34,246 nucleotides of DNA from Asterionellopsis glacialis (taxonomy: Eukaryota; Bacillariophyta; Plagiogrammaphyceae; Rhaphoneidales; Asterionellopsidaceae). Of this stretch, positions 28,801 through 34,246 are shown piece after piece (position 1 is the first letter of the stretch; every line of letters begins with the position of its first letter). The position numbers were made by a program, and so were the translations under genes. The DNA is taken from contig WKLE02001477.1 of the NCBI GenBank assembly GCA_014885115.2, positions 1-34,246 on the forward strand. The letters run 5' to 3'. A model generated the notes under the pieces. It saw only the letters and a list, made by a program, of their open reading frames with translations. It had not been told where the DNA came from and ran no database searches.

Positions 28801-31635
28801 AACCACAAAAGACTCCTTCCCTCCCTGGAGACTCATTTTACTCTCTCCAGTTGTCGAAGCCGAATCTTTCACGGTTCCGCTTTTATCGATAACCACTCCT
28901 CTCTTTGATTCTGCTATGGGTGGTTTCGTACACTCAACTATTTGCTTTCCGTGTCCGTTATCTTTTGATAGGCGTTTGTCCTTTCTACCCGCAATGGCCG
29001 GATTGGGAGACAGCTCGGGAGCAAGTCTGACTAGCTTCACTCTGCCACTACTAATTTTCCCAACTTTTTCTCTCTCGACAGCCTTGAAGTGTTCCTTTTC
29101 CTCCTTCAGTCTCGAGGTAAGATCATTCGAAAACATATCAAGCGCATCAGGCACAGCAGGTTCACTTACAAGCTGGAGATCATTCATGGCAACCCACAAC
29201 GTTGAAGCAACAGTACACGACCTAATTGGACGGCGCCAAAATTGTGCTAACCCGGCTAAGGTTTTGTTTGATTGAAGCATACGCACGACGTCAGGTAAGG
29301 GGCGCACAAGCGCTTTCGAACTAAAGACATCAACATCTAAGACCACGCCAACGTTTGTTTTTGATACGTCATTGAATTCAGTGGCATTAACTGTGGTGGC
29401 GCTCCAAGCAACAATGCAGCCTGCGCAGTCGCGATTGAGAGAAATACAAGCTGGATCTGCACTTAATTTCTCGCTAAGAAACTCTGCCAATGTCCTTGTC
29501 TCCTCCTCCCACAAGACAGTCTTAGTTTCTTGCATGTGTCTTACATCAAGTTCGTGGCTCCTTTTTGATTCTTGAATCGGCTCCTGTGTAGGGTCACTTC
29601 TGGCCATAAGAGCAAAGCCATCTTCTTCGGTCACCTCTGCATCGTCCCACACGTCCTTGTCAGTTTCTTGTTTCGACTCATTTTTTTCGTTTGCTGCCGC
29701 GCCTGATATCTCCCGCGCTTGCTTCAGAGCCTGCCATAACGACTTGCAACCCATTTCGGTGGTAGCTTCCTCAACTGCTTTTCGAAATTGACTACCATCA
29801 ACTCCGGCCTTGAAGCTTTGACCAAAGATACGATTATATCCAAGCTCTTCGAAATGCAGGAAGAAGGGGCGAATATCTGAAGCTCTGACTCTCCCCGCTC
29901 CTTGAACTGCATGCATTTTCACAACATAGGGAGTTAGTATCATTCCACATTCCGCCGGCTTGGGATTGTGTTGTACATTAGTTACTGTCGAAGGCCACCA
30001 TTCGTCGCGTCCAAGTTGTCCCTCAGGTGCACTCCGCCGCTTAGCCCACACTAATTCACCCTTGGCAAAAGGTATTTCCTCTTCCATCGGCTCGTTTGAA
30101 GCACATACAGGTGTTTCATTCTCTGCTCGGGTTTTGGGTAAAAGGGAGGGCCCTTGATTACGTTTTACAACTCCTAAAGCTAGCGACCACCCGTCGTCAG
30201 GAAACCCGATGCCTAGATCCTTGTTGATGAATCCAGTGCGTTTACTATCTGACCGTGCCTTCCTCTGCTCGATAACAAATTGCTCGCAACCTTCAATCTC
30301 AACTACTGAACTAGCCTCACTATTGTAGCCGTCACATTTTGTACAGTACCAGTCGCCATCTGGCACGGCACTCAATGGTGGGTCAAGGCACTCCATGTGA
30401 AACAACCTATCACATCCATCGCAGAGTAGCAAATTTTCTGAGTTAAACCCGCTCCCACAAACTTCACAAGCAGTGGACTTTGTAAGATATTCGTCTTCTG
30501 ATTCTACCACTGAGCACACTGAGTCATCAGATGAATCCGGTTCAGGCCGTGCACGCTTAGAAATCTTCGCGACTTTTTCAGGGCCAGTGTACCCACCGGT
30601 ATTGAGCAGCTCGATCGGGTCTGTAGTGACCTTGGTATCTTTATTTTCCTTTTCCACAAATCTTTGCAAAGTTTTTTGAACTCTAATATCCCGTGCAATA
30701 TCTATCGCATCCGGTGGCTTTAATATGTCACATTCAACTTCATAGTGGCCCCATTTCTTGCACACCGAACACAGCCTAAAGGTAGGAGATGCAATCGGAA
30801 AATCGTACATCGTCGCATCCACCGTGCGCAACTTTTCTTCTTCCTCTGCTTGGCTTCCATTAAACTTTCCTTCTCGCCCTGCCCACTTTGAAAGAGAAAA
30901 TATTGAGCATTCGTTGTAGCGAAGTGTGAAAGGTTCAAACTTCGCGAAGTTCTTCCGCGGGGGGGCATCTTCTTGATGGTTGTTTTCTGCAGTAGACGCA
31001 ATATTTCTTTCAGCAGGTGACAGCATATGGTTAGAAGTGGTATAAGAAGTTGGAAGAGACGTACTCCGTTTACCAAATGATGAATTACCAAATTTTCTAG
31101 TCACTTCCTCCTCAAGCTCCTTGAGGGTCCTAGATGCGTGATTCGGGCGAAGTATGGCACTTCGGTTTGTTGGCAATGGAATCGCCTTGTCTACGGCTCC
31201 AGGCTCTAATGTGCTCTTGAATTCTCTAAGTAGGTGCGGAATGAGAGTTAATTCGGAGGGCTCTAGCGACCTTTGAAACCCCCTGTTACCGTAACTGCGA
31301 CTCTTCTTTCCTGTGGCACACTTTGTCGACGGTTCCGTGCACTTGGCCCGGTGTTCTCTCTTTTTCTTTGCTTGCTTTGATAGAACATTGCCAAATTCTT
31401 CGTCCAAAGAATTGAGCAAGCTGGGGTCCCCTTTGACAAACATGCCAAAGAGGATTTCTTTGTGCCAAGCATTGGTGGAGGCAGCTTGATGGCGAACATA
31501 TTTTCTTAGTACAGATTCTACGTCGTTTGGAGTAGAGCATGGTGATTGCCGCGAACCACCAATATTAGAGTTACCATTATTGGTGTCTCTTGAAGAAACA
31601 GTCGACGGCGGCATTCGTTTCTCGATTGAATCCAT
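25810..31635 (-). CDS. Multi-domain chromatin reader: CCHC, PHD, PWWP-like, KEKE repeats, chromodomain, C2H2
   Basis: A single 1,941-residue frame; the first ATG is at 31635 ([10 protein letters not shown]), after an upstream in-frame GTG. Domains in order: a basic N-terminal region; a CCHC knuckle at about 289-302 ([14 protein letters not shown]); a PHD finger at about 390-435 ([30 protein letters not shown]); a PWWP-like domain at about 522-625 ([16 protein letters not shown]); a further folded stretch at about 720-840; a long disordered Lys/Glu/Ser region with 37-residue repeats at about 1252-1402; a chromodomain at about 1794-1850 ([30 protein letters not shown]); and a C2H2 finger at about 1894-1917. 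PHD, PWWP and chromodomains read histone H3 tails and methyl-lysine, so a nuclear scaffold at methylated chromatin is inferred. No catalytic domain is seen. The chromodomain keeps its aromatic cage-type Tyr and Trp residues. Confidence 0.88.
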   Translation of the reverse strand: MDSIEKRMPPSTVSSRDTNNGNSNIGGSRQSPCSTPNDVESVLRKYVRHQAASTNAWHKEILFGMFVKGDPSLLNSLDEEFGNVLSKQAKKKREHRAKCTEPSTKCATGKKSRSYGNRGFQRSLEPSELTLIPHLLREFKSTLEPGAVDKAIPLPTNRSAILRPNHASRTLKELEEEVTRKFGNSSFGKRSTSLPTSYTTSNHMLSPAERNIASTAENNHQEDAPPRKNFAKFEPFTLRYNECSIFSLSKWAGREGKFNGSQAEEEEKLRTVDATMYDFPIASPTFRLCSVCKKWGHYEVECDILKPPDAIDIARDIRVQKTLQRFVEKENKDTKVTTDPIELLNTGGYTGPEKVAKISKRARPEPDSSDDSVCSVVESEDEYLTKSTACEVCGSGFNSENLLLCDGCDRLFHMECLDPPLSAVPDGDWYCTKCDGYNSEASSVVEIEGCEQFVIEQRKARSDSKRTGFINKDLGIGFPDDGWSLALGVVKRNQGPSLLPKTRAENETPVCASNEPMEEEIPFAKGELVWAKRRSAPEGQLGRDEWWPSTVTNVQHNPKPAECGMILTPYVVKMHAVQGAGRVRASDIRPFFLHFEELGYNRIFGQSFKAGVDGSQFRKAVEEATTEMGCKSLWQALKQAREISGAAANEKNESKQETDKDVWDDAEVTEEDGFALMARSDPTQEPIQESKRSHELDVRHMQETKTVLWEEETRTLAEFLSEKLSADPACISLNRDCAGCIVAWSATTVNATEFNDVSKTNVGVVLDVDVFSSKALVRPLPDVVRMLQSNKTLAGLAQFWRRPIRSCTVASTLWVAMNDLQLVSEPAVPDALDMFSNDLTSRLKEEKEHFKAVEREKVGKISSGRVKLVRLAPELSPNPAIAGRKDKRLSKDNGHGKQIVECTKPPIAESKRGVVIDKSGTVKDSASTTGESKMSLQGGKESFVVDSVNHQKSSGTAQDSSASKSTNDCNTPGHCNNSNDNSGTNLALANQNTAPKSTKQSIVISRISKDPASEEAPIEHVGKMRTTETFVASKNDLKVDLHIPNEHKNIDKDKPEALQRTACEAKQDTKAHAGEQKPVDTSKSNEKDPNDPNWKNVSEIAPSKENPKAKISMKSQVHTNQPRENPKVVFETSKRPNQHKPDASVTTVATAEKGELSSTPKGDTKEEKPETTTIMGSTMELSSPTLSRNDDKENPTIMSMAKENDKRSPAVESSQGDRNELHVESQHEVKTKTTPISTNVTGTDERKKALQLLHDGKKKEPAAESKKKESNAALKEKVHIAELKKKEIPITEAKKKEPVTELKEKESNAALKEKVPVTELKKKEIPITEAKNKDPVAELKEKESNAAPKEKEPIAELKNKEIPITEPKKKEPVAELKEKESNAGPKKKEISIAEPKNKGIPQSSKDGDKKNPATVPTIDTDGKRNTDDRVKPDMPSALLENEETASKNAHKADSLSTLKNNTTGEIGSLSQKAFTEPTNDETKTPVSISESKNKPPSTGTTKNEPSKKTAEAQEKQSSASSKTDVDDSPAPTVDGTHSKNDAERPTKSIVEGAPKIDTSQKSKAADITKPSIDLSAMNHSRRKQSQDHQKDAKAYIPEVIVKEPSKIVDSIKRQRTDHGLPVGKSMVALIQERKIRGATTQFSKHPAAIDSSESKSNESVASNEHPPLQKKSPPRLNSKTLPRTNFGTAEAATRKRKSLDADETNFTEPVEKRAKAPERMESTRERTRAASAGNMLSADKPTSAAKAKSKKQKKKRVSTRAKRPSTPDAYPKESSKLEGEYSPDTELTKQMFGEDVYQAEKILDDRKVSNGNFSTKEYLIKWKGFSIKDCTWEPERNILNRNFVRMYQTEKMERALKGTEEAKNKDSATFRMASALANGRRKLVTSAQQYSRTRLCPFCSSVFRDAVSFGTHMKNHSSEANYEIIKDAAKLAREDWFEPKK
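27430..27870 (-). repeat. 111-bp in-frame tandem repeats encoding a KEKE array
   Basis: The anchor GCATTAGATTCC recurs at 27488, 27599, 27710 and 27821, exactly 111 bp apart each time, so units encode 37 residues. About four copies are present with partial units at both ends. The units encode alternating Lys/Glu blocks of the [16 protein letters not shown] and KEPVAEL type. Within each unit a shorter, looser period of about 9-10 residues is visible. Confidence 0.9.
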
Positions 31636-33109
31636 TGCCCACCACCCTGTGTGAGTCACAGCAGTTTCCTTTTATGAATTCTATAATATTTACCTATTTG
31701 ACAATAACGGCTTGTTGCATCCATGCAACGATTTCCCCGTGTAATTTCGTTGTTGATGTAACCAATAGGGGAAAAAAAATATTTTTTTCTTTATACCGTT
31801 AGAAGCAACAAGGCCTCTTAGATGATAAAATTGCGCGATAGTTAATAAAAAAAGAAGTTACGCAAAGTGACCAGAAATGATGCAATGACGATAAAAAGGT
31901 GAGATTTTTATGAAAAATTAAAGGAAAAAGTGCCACGATCATTGTGCATTCGTTGTACGTAGCTAGATCAACGACGAAGAACGAGTTCAAAGAGTACGCT
32001 TTATACAGAGGAAAAAGGAACTGCCGCAATTTTGAACGATATGGTGGAACTTACAACGAGTGGTTGCTTCGGCGTTTCTCTCTCTTCTAATGGTTGACTC
32101 CCGCCTCTGCTGCTGTTGTGATACTCGATCGGTCGATTTGCCACAGTGAGTTCTTCAGTCTTAGGACAACACTTCCTCAGGATGATACACTGTAAGAATT
32201 ACTCAAAAATCATGGGTTCTCTCCCTGGAAAAACGGCAGCTAAGGTAATATGATGTCATTATGACGTCATTCTTCATATATAAATCTAATTTTGCGCTTT
32301 ACTATTGAATTTCATTACTTATAACACCATCCTTGATGCAAATAATGAGAGGAAAATAACAGAACTTGAATTATGAGAATAGATAGCGTTTTAAGATTGT
32401 CATTCGATTTGATTTGTTTATTATGGGATTTGCATCTTGAAAGCTTTTTCACAATGAAAAAATCATCCACTGTCTAAAATTATACTATTACTTCGATATT
32501 ATGTGTTCCCTGTGCGCTATTGTTAGGAGTTCAGTGATCTTATATCGTGCGAACCATTTTTCAATGTACACTACGACCGTACCTTAGGCGGATATGTAGG
32601 AGCCGTTGAAAACTAAAAGAGTTCGTACATAGATACGTTTGAACGAACTGTACTGCTGGATAAAATAACGCAATAATTATGCGTACAGTCAGGATTTAAA
32701 AAAAAACTTAATTCTGTTCGGGTTCTCATAGACCAATCAAAACTTAGTAAATTATACCCTATAAATAATAACGAATAGCTGCGATAGACTGTCTTAATGT
32801 TCCCGAAAAAGTTTATCGATTGTCGGGTTCCCCTCTCACTGGTCGATGAAAAAAATTCCGGTTTCTCGTGGCGTCGATTTCGAGCGAGAGATTGTGTTAG
32901 TCTCTCTCTAGTCAAGACGTCACATCCCTGATATCTGCAGACCTTTTTACAACAAGACTAAAGCCCTTTTTTGGAAGCGACCTGCGATCAACAGCAAAGG
33001 AAGGACGAGGAATTTTTTAATTTCAGGGTTTGAATTGCTTCTTTCTATGCCATCATACGCATTTTTCTTCAATTTGTCGTCACAGAATAGAGAATAAATC
33101 AAATTGCAA
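31636..33109. other. Intergenic region between divergent chromatin-reader and PEX13-like genes
   Basis: No supportable gene; frames here lack protein character. It contains the 10-base palindrome ATGACGTCAT (32261-32270) next to TGATGTCAT (32251-32259). GACGTCAC lies at 32916-32923, about 190 bp before the PEX13-like ATG. GTTCGGGTTCTCAT lies near 32716. The rest is A/T-rich. Confidence 0.6.
32251..32270. promoter_or_regulatory. Perfect CRE palindrome beside a one-mismatch copy
   Basis: ATGACGTCAT at 32261-32270 is a full palindromic cAMP-response-type bZIP site. TGATGTCAT immediately before it differs by one base. They lie in the shared upstream region of two divergent genes, about 620 bp from one ATG and 840 bp from the other. 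Confidence 0.4.
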
Positions 33110-34246
33110 ATGCCGCCAAGCGTACCAAGACCACGGTCGCCATCTCCTCATCACGTTCCCAGTACAAATAGTTCGAGTAAGACATCTTTGACAAGAGAAC
33201 CACCGTTGACTACAACAAATCTCAAAAGCGGAAAAACAAAAGCAACCACAAAAAATCGTCGTCCTGTATCAGAAAACCCATCTCAACCACAAGGAGAATT
33301 CCAAACAACCACTACAGACAATACTTCTGCTGATTTATCACCATCAGCAAACACAGCAACATCATCACCAGAGGAAGATCCTTCGACCAACAATCTCTTT
33401 CTAGGCCAACAAAATACAGTGACTGGATTTGGAGGAAATGGAATGTACGGTGGAGCAGGAGGATACGGAATGATGATGGGAGGGTCACCCTACATGTCAT
33501 CCTTCGGCTATGGTGGAGGAATGATGCCAGGAGTCATGCCAGGACAACCCTTTTCGGGTTTAAATCAATTTTTGTTTGGGATACAAAGTGTCATTTTCTC
33601 ATTGGGTCAAGCTGTTCAGGTAAGTAATTACAGTATGAATTTTCTCTGTATACGTTATCGTGGATTACGTTTTCATCCCCAAACAAGACTTTGAACTCTC
33701 TCATTTTTTTAAATTTATCATTGTATGCATGTCTACTAATATTAAAGATAATGGGGATGAATACACAAGCTGTACATCAATTATTAGATACGGCAACAAC
33801 TATGTTTGATCATGCTCTTGGGACATGGAAAGAAATGCGAGCATTGGAAGCAAATGTTAATAAGGCAGTTGAAGAATCAGAGGAAGAGAAAAAGAAACGT
33901 CGGAGATTGAAAGCGTTGAGATGGGCCATGACACTTGGGGTTGCCTATGCAGCTTATAAAATTATACGTCGATTGTTATTTCATAAACGGCAACAACAAC
34001 GAAATCTTTTGACAGCAACAGCTTATCAATCTGGTACTAGTAATATGTCACAACAACAACAACAACAACAACAACAGTACCATGACAACTACAACCCTTA
34101 TGATGCTGGACAATCATATCCTTCCAATAATTATGGTACTAGTTCAGCTTTGATGAGTCCAAATTACTACTACAATTATAATTCATTGGGTGGTGTTGGT
34201 CAATACCCAACCAACAGTAACAACATGATGTATGGACCTCAACAGC
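33110..34246 (+). CDS. PEX13: PEX13-like peroxisomal import docking protein (partial, two exons in window)
   Basis: The ATG at 33110 (MPPSVPRPRS) is the first in frame. Exon 1 is 33110-33619 and exon 2 runs from 33748 off the right edge; the 128-bp intron has a GTAAGT donor and a TACTAAT branch point next to the acceptor. At least 336 residues are encoded. A Ser/Thr/Pro-rich N-terminus is followed by a Gly/Tyr/Met-rich stretch (about 105-145), as in PEX13. The conserved part crosses the splice (FLFGIQSVIFSLGQAVQ, then IMGMNTQAVHQLLDTA, ALGTWKEM), then a helix LKALRWAMTLGVAYAAYKIIRRLL, then a Gln/Asn/Tyr-rich tail with eight Gln encoded by a CAA run near 34051-34077. PEX13 is a peroxisomal membrane protein that docks PEX5 cargo with PEX14. 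Whether an SH3 domain follows is beyond the window; plant forms lack it. Confidence 0.85.
34051..34077 (+). repeat. CAA trinucleotide microsatellite
   Basis: Eight consecutive Gln codons, seven CAA and a final CAG, in the PEX13-like coding region. The length is likely to vary between strains. Confidence 0.85.

Overview
This is eukaryotic nuclear DNA, most likely from a diatom or a close stramenopile relative. The genes are protein-coding and carry short introns (about 100-190 bp, one possibly 500 bp) with GTAAGT/GTATGT donors and, where visible, TACTAAC/TACTAAT branch points. ATGs sit in AACATG or CACAATG contexts. Several proteins look typical of diatoms: a Golgi glycosyltransferase with a duplicated domain, a bestrophin, a Sec14-like protein and a thylakoid-lumen DUF6816-type protein with a layered targeting leader. 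I see no rRNA, tRNA, CRISPR or bacterial operon structure. I cannot name the species.

Layout, left to right. 1-306: start of an unidentified minus-strand gene cut by the window edge. 1233-3935 (+): type II membrane glycosyltransferase-like protein with two tandem copies of its catalytic-type domain. 3944-4586: a non-coding DNA element with ~35 bp terminal inverted repeats, flanked by TA, just behind that gene. 4872-6534 (-): bestrophin-type anion channel, two exons. 7567-10024 (-): Sec14-like CRAL-TRIO protein, four exons. 11015-12853 (+): RanBP2 zinc finger, RING and PDZ protein, followed to 13066 by the wreck of further PDZ copies. 13294-15458 (-): putative adenine-type methyltransferase with a Lys-rich N-terminal region, either one spliced gene or two genes. 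15459-17811: gene-poor 2.3 kb with several palindromic motifs. 17812-18087 (+): possible small protein. 18486-23659 (-): PAN2, the catalytic subunit of the PAN2-PAN3 deadenylase, three exons. 24528-25607 (+): lumenal DUF6816-like protein. 25810-31635 (-): a 1,941-residue chromatin-reader-like protein with CCHC, PHD, PWWP-like, KEKE-repeat, chromodomain and C2H2 parts. 33110 to the right edge (+): PEX13-like peroxisomal import docking protein, truncated by the window.

The genes do not form one pathway. They cover housekeeping functions (mRNA decay, peroxisome import, lipid transfer, chromatin, plastid lumen, ion transport), as expected for an ordinary eukaryotic gene neighbourhood. The most notable things are the chromatin reader's domain set with its exact 111-bp internal repeats, the decayed PDZ array, the TIR element, a recurring palindromic motif TACCWGGTA in intergenic DNA, and CO2/cAMP-type (TGACGT/ACGTCA/TGACGC) hexamers upstream of the bestrophin gene. 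Exon boundaries were set by eye from splice consensus and reading frame, and every spliced total divides by three.
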